From contig NZ_FOLO01000014.1 of NCBI RefSeq assembly GCF_900112265.1, positions 43,424 to 107,423 of the forward strand: a DNA stretch of 64,000 nt. Reading direction: 5' to 3'. Positions 53,626 to 63,658 of this stretch are shown piece after piece (position 1 is the stretch's first letter; every line of letters begins with the position of its first letter). Below the pieces are notes generated by a model. The model was given only the letters and a program-made list of their open reading frames with translations, searched no databases and was not told where the DNA came from. This DNA is from Pseudoalteromonas denitrificans DSM 6059 (GTDB lineage: Bacteria; Pseudomonadota; Gammaproteobacteria; Enterobacterales; Alteromonadaceae). The translations under genes were made by a program, and so were the position numbers.

Positions 53626-53752
53626 AATCTAAGTCATTTGTATGAATGGATACCATTTAAGTAAAGCACTTATTTAATACATATCAACTAAACCCAGATT
53701 AACAATCAAGCTACAAGTCCCAATTTTACTGACCTAAATGAAAGTGATTTTT

Positions 53753-54022
53753 CTATCGGGTTTCAAACTGATTAAACTGCTGAAATTCAATATATTGCCA
53801 ATTTATATTATCAACTACCGCCAATTCAGGTCCTTGAGACAAAAAAGTAATGAGGTGTAAGAGATCATTATCACTACCCGTTGCCATCACTTCAACATCA
53901 CCATTTGATAAATTTTTTGCGTATCCTTTAATATTGAGATTTTGTGCTGCTTCTTTTGTTGATGCCCGAAACCAAACTCCTTGCACTTTTCCTGAAACAA
54001 CTGCTTTAATACTTTTATTCAT
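53753..54022 (-). CDS. Acylphosphatase
   Basis: The 89-residue protein has the catalytic arginine R19 in GKVQGVWFRAST and the asparagine N37 in YAKNLSNGDVEV. It hydrolyses acyl phosphates in the cytoplasm. The start is the ATG at 54022, with AAGAG upstream; an in-frame ATG 30 bases earlier lacks one. Confidence 0.92.
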   Translation of the reverse strand: MNKSIKAVVSGKVQGVWFRASTKEAAQNLNIKGYAKNLSNGDVEVMATGSDNDLLHLITFLSQGPELAVVDNINWQYIEFQQFNQFETR

Positions 54023-54119
54023 GATTTTCTCTTTATTATTTCTAAATAGCACACTAAAATTAGCGGCTTTAATTTAAAGCAATAATATACTCAGTTTAAA
54101 ATGAGTATTTGGAAACCTT

Positions 54120-55310
54120 ATGTCGTCAATCCTATTTTTACAAGCTGGTCGAGAAAAATCTTTAAAACGCAAACACCCTTGGATTTTTTCAAAAGGTATT
54201 AAGAAAATTAAAGGTAAACCAGGATTGGGTGACACAGTTGAAATTCAAGACTCAAATGGCAATTATTTAGCAACAGCGGCTTATAGCCCACATTCACAAA
54301 TTCGTGCGCGAATTTGGACTTTTGATAAAAACGAAACCATAGATCAGGCTTTTTTTGAAAAGCGTATTCGACGTGCATTATTTGCCAGAGAAGACGCAAT
54401 AAAACAAGGTGGACTAACAGGCTTTAGATTAATTGCTGCCGAGTCAGATTCGATTCCAGGCGTTACTATAGATAAATTCGATAATTATTTAGTTGGACAA
54501 TTTTTAAGTGCTGGAGCTGAGCGACATAAAGGTGACATTGTACAAGCATTACGTAATGTATTTCCTGATTGTAATATTTATGAACGTTCAGATGTAGAAG
54601 TGCGTAAAAAAGAAGGGCTAGAACCAATAACAGGCGTACTTTGGGGAGTTGAACCACCTGAAGTTGTCGTAATCGAAGAAAATGGTTTAAAAATTGAAGT
54701 TAATATTAAATCCGGCCATAAAACTGGATTTTACTTAGACCAACGTGACAGCCGTGCCGCATTAGAGCGTTTTGTAAAAGATAAAACCGTTTTAAACTGT
54801 TTTTGCTACACAGGCACTTTTGGCTTATATGCACTGCGAGGTGGCTGTGAGTCTGTAACAAATGTTGATGTGTCTCAACCTGCACTTGATACTGCAAAAC
54901 GTAATGTTGAACTAAATGAACTTGATTTAAACAAAGCTAATTTTGAAAAACAAGACGTATTTAAGTTGTTACGCCAGTACCGCGATGAAGGCAAAAAATT
55001 TGATACTATTGTTATGGATCCCCCTAAATTTGCTGATAATAAAGCTCAGTTAACAGGTGCCTGTCGTGGCTATAAAGATATCAATATGATTGCAATGCAA
55101 ATTTTAAAACCTGGCGGCACACTACTGACCTTTTCATGTTCTGGTTTAATGGAACAAAACTTGTTTCAAAAGGTAGTTGCCGATGCTGCACTAGATGCAA
55201 ATAGAGATGTATTATTTATGGAGCGCTTAAATCAGGCTGCGGATCATCCTATCGCAGGCTTTTATCCAGAAGGGTTTTACTTGAAAGGATTAATTTGTAA
55301 AGTTTTTTAG
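54120..55310 (+). CDS. rlmI: 23S rRNA (cytosine-C5)-methyltransferase RlmI
   Basis: The 396-residue protein has an N-terminal PUA domain ([15 protein letters not shown]), an EEHEE-like middle, then a Rossmann methyltransferase with SAM loop [19 protein letters not shown]. The DPPKFA and TFSCSGLM catalytic segments follow. RlmI makes m5C1962 in 23S rRNA. Length equals that of the E. coli enzyme (396). It is divergent from the acylphosphatase gene, a common pairing. Confidence 0.93.
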   Translation: MSSILFLQAGREKSLKRKHPWIFSKGIKKIKGKPGLGDTVEIQDSNGNYLATAAYSPHSQIRARIWTFDKNETIDQAFFEKRIRRALFAREDAIKQGGLTGFRLIAAESDSIPGVTIDKFDNYLVGQFLSAGAERHKGDIVQALRNVFPDCNIYERSDVEVRKKEGLEPITGVLWGVEPPEVVVIEENGLKIEVNIKSGHKTGFYLDQRDSRAALERFVKDKTVLNCFCYTGTFGLYALRGGCESVTNVDVSQPALDTAKRNVELNELDLNKANFEKQDVFKLLRQYRDEGKKFDTIVMDPPKFADNKAQLTGACRGYKDINMIAMQILKPGGTLLTFSCSGLMEQNLFQKVVADAALDANRDVLFMERLNQAADHPIAGFYPEGFYLKGLICKVF

Positions 55311-55401
55311 TCATATATCGAATTCGGGGCAATAAAATAGATAATTTACACTATTTTTTACCCCGCTATCCCAACTAATAAAAATTACTGTGTGATTTTT
55401 A

Positions 55402-55698
55402 TTAGTTCATTTCAATAAACTCTAAACCAATTAAATACTCTTGTGACTCAAGACTTGTGCATCGAATAACCTTTGCGATTGCATCAAGAGAAGGAACGCC
55501 ATTATTTGTTGAGTCTACTTTAATTTTAAGCTCAGTATTAACCTCTAATGGTTCATCTAACTCTATAGACATACCTGTTGCGCTTAAATCACGACAAACT
55601 CCATCTAATTGGCGACCTGACTCCGAATCAAGTAAATTAATTTGAACCTGAGCATTTACCATCATTCTGAAAAAATTACGTTTATCTTCGTACAACAT
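55402..55698 (-). CDS. PilZ-domain protein
   Basis: The 98-residue single PilZ domain has the c-di-GMP motif RxxxR at R7-R11 (KRNFFRM) and (D/N)xSxxG as D37-LSATG. A minimal c-di-GMP receptor. The GGDEF protein at 60189 is in the neighbourhood but not in its operon. Confidence 0.88.
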   Translation of the reverse strand: MLYEDKRNFFRMMVNAQVQINLLDSESGRQLDGVCRDLSATGMSIELDEPLEVNTELKIKVDSTNNGVPSLDAIAKVIRCTSLESQEYLIGLEFIEMN

Positions 55699-55830
55699 AC
55701 TGCTCCATGCTCCATTAATATCGTTATTTTTCTTATAATGACTTAAAAATCCCTAAAACACAGATTTAAAAGCAATTGGTATATTCTAAGTTAATGAGAT
55801 GAAAAAAAAATGCAAGCCTTATTAAAAATA

Positions 55831-55960
55831 TATACCGAAACCATTTCAAGATACGAGTTTTAGGACTGCGAAGCAATTCATAAACTAGGTGCACCTACGT
55901 ATTAATGATTGACTCCTTGAAAGATAGTAGGCCGACAATATGCTCCTGCATTGTTCATGT
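55831..55960. repeat. Diverged, one-ended copy of the dispersed repeat
   Basis: TATACCGAAACCATTTCAAG and the following ATACGAGTTTTAG..AAGCAATT..GCACCT match the right end and interior of the element at 34551-34817 over about 110 bp. The opposite end is missing. It lies between the PilZ gene and hrpA and fills most of this 335-bp gap. Confidence 0.65.
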
Positions 55961-56033
55961 ACCAACATCCATGTTAGTAACAACAAGCATGGTTTTCTCA
56001 GAAGTCATAATATTAATAAGGTTAATTATAAAC

Positions 56034-59000
56034 TCACTCTAACTCTTTAATTGCATTCACAATACGTTTTGCCGAAATAGGATAAGGTGTGCCTAAAGTT
56101 TGAGCAAAAAATGACACTCTCAATTCTTGCTGCATCCAAAAGATATCCTCTAGCACTTGAGGCATTTTGACCTCTTTAGGTATATTTTTTGTTTGAGCTT
56201 TATAAAGTTCCGCCAATTTATCTAGCTCTAATATACACAACCTGTCTCGATTCACATCCACTCGAAGTTTTTCCAACCTGCGTTCAATGGCATTAAAGTA
56301 ACGAATTAAATCTTTCATTTTATGTGCGCCAAACTTACTAATAAAACCTTTAAAAATAAGATTTTGCAATTGAGATTTAATATCACCATGCGCGTTTATT
56401 AAAGATAAATCAACTCGTCCTTTTAAACGTTTGTTTACACTATGAGCAAGTCTCAATACCTGTTCAGCATCGATGGCAATTTTTACAACAGTTTCATCTA
56501 AGTTCGCCCTTACATGTTCTTTCATATTTTCAAAGTCATCTGAGGTGCGAATAGAATTATCACGATTCAATTCATCACACAGTTTATCAACACCTGCTGC
56601 AATACAATCATCAATTAACTCATTAACTTTACCAAATGGGTTAAAATATAAGCCCAACTTTGCCTTGTTCGGTAATTTTTGTTGCAGATATTTAATTGGT
56701 GAGGGTACATTTAATAATATTAAACGACGTAACCCCAAATTATGCGCTGTAATTGCTTTTTCTTCAGAGTCAAATAACTCAATAGATGTACTGGATTTTT
56801 TATCTACTAATGCAGGAAATGCTTTAATTTCGTAACTCCCCTGCTTTTTTACATAAGACTGAGGTAATTCACCAAAACTCCACTGCGTAATATCAGACTG
56901 CTCTATGCCTTTATCTGCCACTTTAGACAAGGTTGCACTCACTTTACCTTGTAATTGTTGTTTTAGCTTTTCAAGATCTGTACCACGTGCTAATAATTTA
57001 TCTTTATCACCGCGTACTTCAAATTGAATGCGTAAATGTGTTGCAAGTGCATCATAATCCCATGCTTGAGCGTCAATTTTAACACCACTCATACGTAATA
57101 ATGGCTTAGTGATGGCTTCGATAAAACGCCCTTGCATAGGCTCTATATCACTCATAACCGCATCAGCATAGTTCGGAACAGGCACAAAATTTCGTCTGAT
57201 TGTTTTTGGTAGCGATTTTAATAAAGCACAGATCAGCTCATGTCGAAATGCAGGGATGTGCCAGTCAAATCCTGTCGCTTCAACCTGATTTAACAGTGCT
57301 AATGGAATTTGCACTGCCACACCATCTATCTCATTACCAGGATCAAAATGATAACTCAGCGGTAAAATAATATTATTCTGCTGCCAAGTGTCTGGGTGTT
57401 CATTATCTGTGATATGTTCCGCTTGATGTTGCATTAAATATTCACGGGTCATATGCAAAAAGCGTTTTTGTGTTTGCTTTTGTTTTTTCCACCAAAGATT
57501 AAAGTCAGCACGATTGTTGATATGTTCAGGTAATCGTTCACTATAAAATTCATACAGGGTCTGTTCATCAACTAAAATATCACGCCGCCTAGCTTTATTT
57601 TCTAAGCTTTGAATTTCATCAACTAAATTTTGATTAAACTGTAAAAAGCCTTCATTTTGACCAAGCTCTTGCCCAACTAAAGCGGTGCGAATAAATAAGT
57701 CTCGACACACTTTTTCATCAATTTTGCTATAAATGCACTTACGTTTATTAACTATTACTAAGCCATATAAAGTTTGTTGCTCAAATGCCATAACACAGCC
57801 AGGTTTCTTCTCATAATGAGGTTCGCTATAGCTACGTTTTACTAAATGTGACGCAATTGACTCTAACCATTTAACATCAATTTTGGCATTAATGCGCCCA
57901 TACAGTTTAGAAGTTTCAACCAACTCTGCCGACATCAGCCATTTTGGGCTTTTCTTAAATAAACTCGAACCAGGAAAAACATAAAACTTGGAGTTTCGCG
58001 CACCTAAAAACTGACGGTCTTCATCTTTAAAACCAATATGACTTAACATGCCAGACAACAGCGCTTTGTGTATTACTTCACCATCTGCATTTGTTTGATT
58101 AACTTTAAAACCCATTTCCTGACAAATAGTGATTAATTGATAAACAATATCTTGCCATTCACGCACACGCATATAAGCCAAAAATTCTTTTTGACATAAA
58201 CGACGAAATTGATTTCGGTTTAACTCAGTTTGTTGTTCATCTAAATAGCGCCACAAATTTAAAAAAGCAACAAAATCTGAGTCTGGATCACTAAAGCGAT
58301 TATGTTTCTCATCACTGGCTTGTTTTTTATCTGATGGGCGTTCCCTTGGATCTTGAATAGACATTGCAGCAACAATGACAATCACTTCAAATAAACCGCC
58401 TTCATGTGCTGCGGTTAATACCATTTTTGCTAAACGTGGATCGACAGGTAACCGGCTTAAATCACGGCCACTTTTTGTGAGTTTTGTTACATTATTTTTT
58501 GATGCATTGCGTTCTTTTTTATTTGAAATCGCTTTAAGCTCTTCTAATAACGTTAAACCGTCATTGATATTTCGACTATCTGGTGCTTGTAAAAATGGAA
58601 ACTTATCCATATCTCCCAAGCCCAAGGAAATCATTTTTAAAATAACAGAAGCTAAATTAGTGCGTAATATTTCAGGATCAGTAAATTCAGGACGCCCCGT
58701 AAAGTCTTCTTCTGAATATAATCGAATACACACACCCGCTTCTACACGACCACAACGCCCTTTTCTTTGATTTGCACTAGCTTGTGAGATGGCTTCTATG
58801 GGCAATCTTTGTACTTTAGTACGCGCGCTATAACGACTGATCCGCGCGGTACCTGGGTCAATAACATACCGTATACCAGGAACCGTTAGAGAGGTTTCAG
58901 CAACGTTAGTACTCAATACGATACGTCTACCACTGTGGCTTGAAAAAATACGATTTTGTTCTGCGTTCGATAAACGAGAATATAAAGGCAAAACTTCGGT

Positions 59001-59987
59001 ATGACGTAAATTTCGTTTAATTAATGCATCAGCGGTATCACGAATTTCTCGCTCACCATTCATAAAAATCAAGATATCTCCTGGACCTTCATGCATTAAT
59101 TCATCAACGGCATCAAAAATACCTTGAAGTTGATCGCCCTCACCTTCTGACTTTTTATCATTATCTTTAATACTATAATCAGAAATCGGATTATAACGAA
59201 CTTCTACAGGATAAGTCCGTCCTGAGACTTGAATAATCGGTGCATTATTAAAGTGCCTTGAAAACTTTTCAGGATCTATCGTTGCCGACGTGATAATTAC
59301 CTTTAAATCCGGGCGTCTGGGCAGTAATTCTTTTAAATAACCTAAAATAAAATCGATATTTAAGCTACGTTCATGTGCTTCATCAATAATGATCGTATCA
59401 TATTGATTTAAAAATTTGTCCTGCTGAATTTCTGCAAGTAAAATACCGTCAGTCATCAACTTTATATAAGTTTGCTCTGTAACTTGATCGCTAAAACGAA
59501 TTTTATAACCAACCTGTTGACCAAACTCAGTATTTAATTCTTGTGCTATACGACTCCCCACACTTCTGGCAGCTAGTCGTCTTGGTTGTGTATGACCAAT
59601 ATACCCAGCAATTCCTCTACCCAACTCTAAACAAATTTTAGGTAATTGTGTGGTTTTACCTGAGCCCGTTTCCCCCGCTAAAATCACCACCTGATTATTG
59701 GCAATCGCTTCTTTTATTTCGTCTTTCTTTTGACTAACAGGTAAATTTTCTGGGTAGGTAATTTTAGGGATATTCTGTGCTCTAATGTCTCGCGCTAATA
59801 TGCTTTCTTCGATTGATTGTTGAATTTTAGCCAGTGCATCAGATTGTTTAATTTCATCTTTTATTTTTTTAATACCATCGATGCGGCGTTTAAAAAAGAA
59901 CTGATCTTTTTTAAGACAATTATTTAGCTTTTTATATAATTTGTTACACACATCACGGCTATTTAGTTTTTGTGACTCAGACGACAT
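56034..59987 (-). CDS. hrpA: ATP-dependent RNA helicase HrpA
   Basis: The 1317-residue DEAH-box helicase has Walker A GETGSGKTTQ at 105-114, DEAH in IIIDEAHERS, SAT in ITSATIDPEKF and QRKGRCGR in motif VI. The OB-fold/HA2 and DUF3418 C-terminal regions are present. Length is close to E. coli HrpA (1300). HrpA acts in ribosome rescue and mRNA processing. Confidence 0.95.
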   Translation of the reverse strand: MSSESQKLNSRDVCNKLYKKLNNCLKKDQFFFKRRIDGIKKIKDEIKQSDALAKIQQSIEESILARDIRAQNIPKITYPENLPVSQKKDEIKEAIANNQVVILAGETGSGKTTQLPKICLELGRGIAGYIGHTQPRRLAARSVGSRIAQELNTEFGQQVGYKIRFSDQVTEQTYIKLMTDGILLAEIQQDKFLNQYDTIIIDEAHERSLNIDFILGYLKELLPRRPDLKVIITSATIDPEKFSRHFNNAPIIQVSGRTYPVEVRYNPISDYSIKDNDKKSEGEGDQLQGIFDAVDELMHEGPGDILIFMNGEREIRDTADALIKRNLRHTEVLPLYSRLSNAEQNRIFSSHSGRRIVLSTNVAETSLTVPGIRYVIDPGTARISRYSARTKVQRLPIEAISQASANQRKGRCGRVEAGVCIRLYSEEDFTGRPEFTDPEILRTNLASVILKMISLGLGDMDKFPFLQAPDSRNINDGLTLLEELKAISNKKERNASKNNVTKLTKSGRDLSRLPVDPRLAKMVLTAAHEGGLFEVIVIVAAMSIQDPRERPSDKKQASDEKHNRFSDPDSDFVAFLNLWRYLDEQQTELNRNQFRRLCQKEFLAYMRVREWQDIVYQLITICQEMGFKVNQTNADGEVIHKALLSGMLSHIGFKDEDRQFLGARNSKFYVFPGSSLFKKSPKWLMSAELVETSKLYGRINAKIDVKWLESIASHLVKRSYSEPHYEKKPGCVMAFEQQTLYGLVIVNKRKCIYSKIDEKVCRDLFIRTALVGQELGQNEGFLQFNQNLVDEIQSLENKARRRDILVDEQTLYEFYSERLPEHINNRADFNLWWKKQKQTQKRFLHMTREYLMQHQAEHITDNEHPDTWQQNNIILPLSYHFDPGNEIDGVAVQIPLALLNQVEATGFDWHIPAFRHELICALLKSLPKTIRRNFVPVPNYADAVMSDIEPMQGRFIEAITKPLLRMSGVKIDAQAWDYDALATHLRIQFEVRGDKDKLLARGTDLEKLKQQLQGKVSATLSKVADKGIEQSDITQWSFGELPQSYVKKQGSYEIKAFPALVDKKSSTSIELFDSEEKAITAHNLGLRRLILLNVPSPIKYLQQKLPNKAKLGLYFNPFGKVNELIDDCIAAGVDKLCDELNRDNSIRTSDDFENMKEHVRANLDETVVKIAIDAEQVLRLAHSVNKRLKGRVDLSLINAHGDIKSQLQNLIFKGFISKFGAHKMKDLIRYFNAIERRLEKLRVDVNRDRLCILELDKLAELYKAQTKNIPKEVKMPQVLEDIFWMQQELRVSFFAQTLGTPYPISAKRIVNAIKELE

Positions 59988-60188
59988 TCAAGTTTCAGCT
60001 TTCAATCAAAAAAGGACGTAGATATTAACAAAATTTCTCTTTTACGAATAGCAGATTTTCTTAACTCTTTAAATTCATATAAGGACACAATTCCTCTTTG
60101 CCATTTTCTTTAATTTGAACTTTAAATAATTGAACTATACTGAATTTTATACAGCTTGTTCTCAATAACAAGACAAAAGGATACATCA

Positions 60189-61238
60189 GTGAACTACACG
60201 GATAAAACACTTTTAGAGCGGATGAAAATAACAAAAATAGAGATCCTTGAACGTCTCAATATACTGGGCCTTCATGATGAGGAAATAAGGTTACTTTCAA
60301 AAAGTAGACCTTTTATCGAAACAAAGATAGAACACATAATTAATACCTTTTATCAAAAACAAATCAGTAACGATGAGGTCGCAGCTTTAATTGGCGATTC
60401 AGATACGCTTGTCCGATTAAAAGAAGCACAACACGCTTATATCTTAGACTTGTTTTCTGGTAAATATGATGCAGATTATGTCAATAACAGATTAAGAATA
60501 GGCATGGTGCATAAAAGAATTGGAGTTGACCCAAAGCTATACCTTACTGCTCTATCTGATCTTAAATATATAATAATCCCAATACTGATAGAAAATATAA
60601 CGAATACTGAAACAACTATTAGAGCATTAGACAAATTACTCACATTTGATGCGACCTTAGTATTTGATACCTATATAGATAGCATCGTAAGTGAAGTTGT
60701 GTCTTCAAAAGAAAAATTAGAAATATATGCACATAATTTAGAAAGAAAGTCTAAAGAATTTGAGCGACTTTCAAAACTTGATTCCATGACAGGTTTGTAT
60801 AACCGACGTGCTATGCAAGATATGTTAAATAGAGAACTTATTGTTTCAAAAAGACGAAAGTCCAACTTATCTTTAGCCTATTTTGATATTGATGATTTTA
60901 AAAACATCAATGATTTAGAGGGGCATAATAAAGGTGATAAAGTAATTATCTTTATTAGTTCACTACTACTGAACCAAACAAGAGAAGTTGATATTCCTTG
61001 TAGAGCAGGTGGAGACGAGTTTTGTTTAATTTTACCTGAGTGCAATACAATAAACGCAAAAAATATATGTACAAAAATATTAGCAAAATTTATTGAAAAT
61101 TATCCTAATTATAATTTAAGCATAGGTATTGCAGATACAGGCAATAACTATGCATTAAAAGAATATGACCTTATAAAATCAGCTGACAGCAAGATGTATA
61201 AAGCAAAAAAAGAAAACGCTCAAAAAATTCAAATTTGA
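60189..61238 (+). CDS. Globin-coupled diguanylate cyclase
   Basis: The protein has 349 residues. An N-terminal protoglobin domain (1-165) has the proximal haem histidine H108 in RIGMVHKRIGVDP. A linker leads to a GGDEF domain (about 190-349) with AGGDEF at 273-278. The inhibitory I-site RxxD (REVD) stands five residues before it. It would make c-di-GMP in response to oxygen, like DosC. The start is GTG at 60189 behind AAAGGA; an upstream TTG gives eleven more residues without a better site. Confidence 0.9.
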   Translation: MNYTDKTLLERMKITKIEILERLNILGLHDEEIRLLSKSRPFIETKIEHIINTFYQKQISNDEVAALIGDSDTLVRLKEAQHAYILDLFSGKYDADYVNNRLRIGMVHKRIGVDPKLYLTALSDLKYIIIPILIENITNTETTIRALDKLLTFDATLVFDTYIDSIVSEVVSSKEKLEIYAHNLERKSKEFERLSKLDSMTGLYNRRAMQDMLNRELIVSKRRKSNLSLAYFDIDDFKNINDLEGHNKGDKVIIFISSLLLNQTREVDIPCRAGGDEFCLILPECNTINAKNICTKILAKFIENYPNYNLSIGIADTGNNYALKEYDLIKSADSKMYKAKKENAQKIQI

Positions 61239-61328
61239 ATGAGAAAGCCCCTTCTTTATGCTATTCCACGTTAAAACATATTTATATCGTTCTTAAACGC
61301 TCACCTTGAAGTTACGAGGCTATTATCT

Positions 61329-63605
61329 CTAAAGTGCATTTTTTGCAAAGTTATCAACTGAAATAGCTGACATTCTTAATTCATTTGCAGCTAACATTTT
61401 CTCAGCTTCATGTTCTGTAATTAATTCAATTGATTTTGCTTGTTCTATCATTTCAGTCATAGATAAATTAGCTTCAAGCTTTTCTTCTTTTTTAGCTAAT
61501 TGTAATTTACTAAATAAAGCTTCACATTGATGCATAGCCAAAAATGCATTTTCCATAATATGCATACCACCACTATCACCTTCATGACATAAATGACTTA
61601 ATCTATTTCTCATTACTCCAGGTTGTAACATATGCGTGCAAACATCTTTGCAGGTATCATCCATAACCTGTTGGTAGTGATTCCCCCAAGGGAATACCAA
61701 ACGTTTTAAAATAAACGAGAATATTTTTGATGGGAAATTTTCAAAAAAGCCATCAAATGCTTGCCCAATTTGATACAAACAATGTTCAAGTGAATAATGA
61801 ACAAAGGGTAAATCGGCTTGCTGACGCCCTTCATCTTCGTAACGTTTAAGTACTGATGAAGCGATGTATAGCTGGCTTAAAACATCTCCTAGCCTTGCAG
61901 ATATCATTTCTCTACGCTTTAAGTCCCCCCCTAAACGTAGCATGGCTACATCTGTGCAAATTGCAAGGGAACGGCTCATTCGTGTTAACTGTTTATAATA
62001 CTTTGCTGTAGGTCCACTGACGGGAGCCTTACAAAATATAGACTGTGTTAAACCATGTCCTATTGCAGCACCAGCATTTGTTAAAGCAAATAAAATATGT
62101 TTTGTAAGTAAATCATCAAACGTCTGTAAGCCTTTATCAAAGTCGTCTTCATTAGCAGCAAACATTTCTTTTAAAACATATGGATGACATCGTGTTGCGC
62201 CTTGACCAAAAATCATTAGATTACGCGTTAATATATTCGCACCTTCTACCGTAATCGAGATAGGCATGCCCATATAAGCATGACCTAAATAATTATTAGG
62301 ACCCAGCTGTATGCCTTTGCCTCCATGAATATCTAGCGCATCATTGATAATTGTCCGACTCATTTCTGTCATGTGATATTTTGCAATAGCCGTAACAACA
62401 GACGGACTGATTTTCAAATCAATTGCACCTGCTGTCATAGTACGCATTGCTTCTAAGCTATATGTAAACCCCCCTATTCTAGCTAATGACTGTTGCACAC
62501 CTTCAAATTGACCAATAGATAAACCAAATTGTTTACGTACATAAGCATATGCCCCCGTCATTTTAGAGCAAACATGTCCGGTAGCAGTTGCTAATGCAGG
62601 TAGTGAAATGCCACGTCCCGCGCTTAAGCATTCCACTAACATACGCCAGCCTTTTCCCGCAAAATCGGGGCCGCCGATGATCCAGTTCAAAGGAATAAAC
62701 ACATCTTTACCATAGGTTGTACCATTCATAAATGCCATTGCCATCGGATTATGACGTTCACCAATTTCAACACCTTTATGATCTGTAGGGATCAAAGCAC
62801 ACGTGATCCCTATATCTTCTTGCTCACCTAGCAAGCCATCAGGATCGTACATTTTAAAGGCTAAGCCTAAAACACTGGCAACAGGCGCTAAAGTGATATA
62901 CCTTTTTGACCAGTTAAGTTTAATGCCTACAACAGTTTCACCATTAATTTCGCCTTCACAGACAACGCCAGTATCAGGAATACTGCCCGCATCAGAACCC
63001 GCTTCAGGCCCTGTAAGAGCAAAACAAGGCACTTGTGAACCATTTGCTAATTGAGGCAACCAATATTCTTTTTGTTCTTCGGTGCCATAGTGCATTAATA
63101 ATTCACCTGGACCTAAACTATTAGGAACCATAACAGTCACAGCTGCACTTAAACTTCGTGTTGCAATACGCGATACTATGGTTGAGTTTGCTATCGCTGA
63201 AAAGTCTTTACCCCCGTAACTTTCAGGAATAATCAAAGAGAAAAAACCTTCATTTTTTAAATATTGCCAAACCTCAGGGGGTAAATCTTTTGTTTCATGC
63301 ACTATTTTATAATCATCTAACATATTGCATAGTGTATTAACTTGATTATTTAAAAATGTATTTTCTTTTTCTGATAATGAAGGCTTTGGATAATTGTGCA
63401 AAACTTGCCAGTCTGGTGAGCCTTTAAATAACTCACCATCCCACCAGATATCTCCAGCTTCCATCGCTTCTCGCTCAGTTTGAGATAGTGGAGGTAAAAT
63501 GCGTTTAAAAATTTTAAAAGCAGGACGAGTTAGCAAACTTATTCTGATATCTTTAATTAAAAACATAACAATAAGCGTTGCTATTAATAATAAAAAAATT
63601 GACAT
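61329..63605 (-). CDS. fadE: Acyl-CoA dehydrogenase FadE
   Basis: The 758-residue protein has an N-terminal hydrophobic anchor (about 2-20) and then the acyl-CoA dehydrogenase domains: CFALTGPEAGSDAGSIPD, IGGPDFAGKGWRMLVECLSAGRG, ALDIHGGKGIQLGPNNY. It carries the long C-terminal extension typical of FadE. It is the first dehydrogenation step of fatty-acid beta-oxidation. An IS5-type element ends 54 bp upstream of the start. Confidence 0.93.
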   Translation of the reverse strand: MSIFLLLIATLIVMFLIKDIRISLLTRPAFKIFKRILPPLSQTEREAMEAGDIWWDGELFKGSPDWQVLHNYPKPSLSEKENTFLNNQVNTLCNMLDDYKIVHETKDLPPEVWQYLKNEGFFSLIIPESYGGKDFSAIANSTIVSRIATRSLSAAVTVMVPNSLGPGELLMHYGTEEQKEYWLPQLANGSQVPCFALTGPEAGSDAGSIPDTGVVCEGEINGETVVGIKLNWSKRYITLAPVASVLGLAFKMYDPDGLLGEQEDIGITCALIPTDHKGVEIGERHNPMAMAFMNGTTYGKDVFIPLNWIIGGPDFAGKGWRMLVECLSAGRGISLPALATATGHVCSKMTGAYAYVRKQFGLSIGQFEGVQQSLARIGGFTYSLEAMRTMTAGAIDLKISPSVVTAIAKYHMTEMSRTIINDALDIHGGKGIQLGPNNYLGHAYMGMPISITVEGANILTRNLMIFGQGATRCHPYVLKEMFAANEDDFDKGLQTFDDLLTKHILFALTNAGAAIGHGLTQSIFCKAPVSGPTAKYYKQLTRMSRSLAICTDVAMLRLGGDLKRREMISARLGDVLSQLYIASSVLKRYEDEGRQQADLPFVHYSLEHCLYQIGQAFDGFFENFPSKIFSFILKRLVFPWGNHYQQVMDDTCKDVCTHMLQPGVMRNRLSHLCHEGDSGGMHIMENAFLAMHQCEALFSKLQLAKKEEKLEANLSMTEMIEQAKSIELITEHEAEKMLAANELRMSAISVDNFAKNAL

Positions 63606-63658
63606 TCAAAACTTCCTTTTATTAATCTAGTTTTGATTAAATACATGATTTTAGTTTA

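Noticed and set aside
58375..58770. A 131-codon frame opposite hrpA
   Set aside because: Antisense shadow inside the conserved helicase core; low-complexity translation and no start signals.
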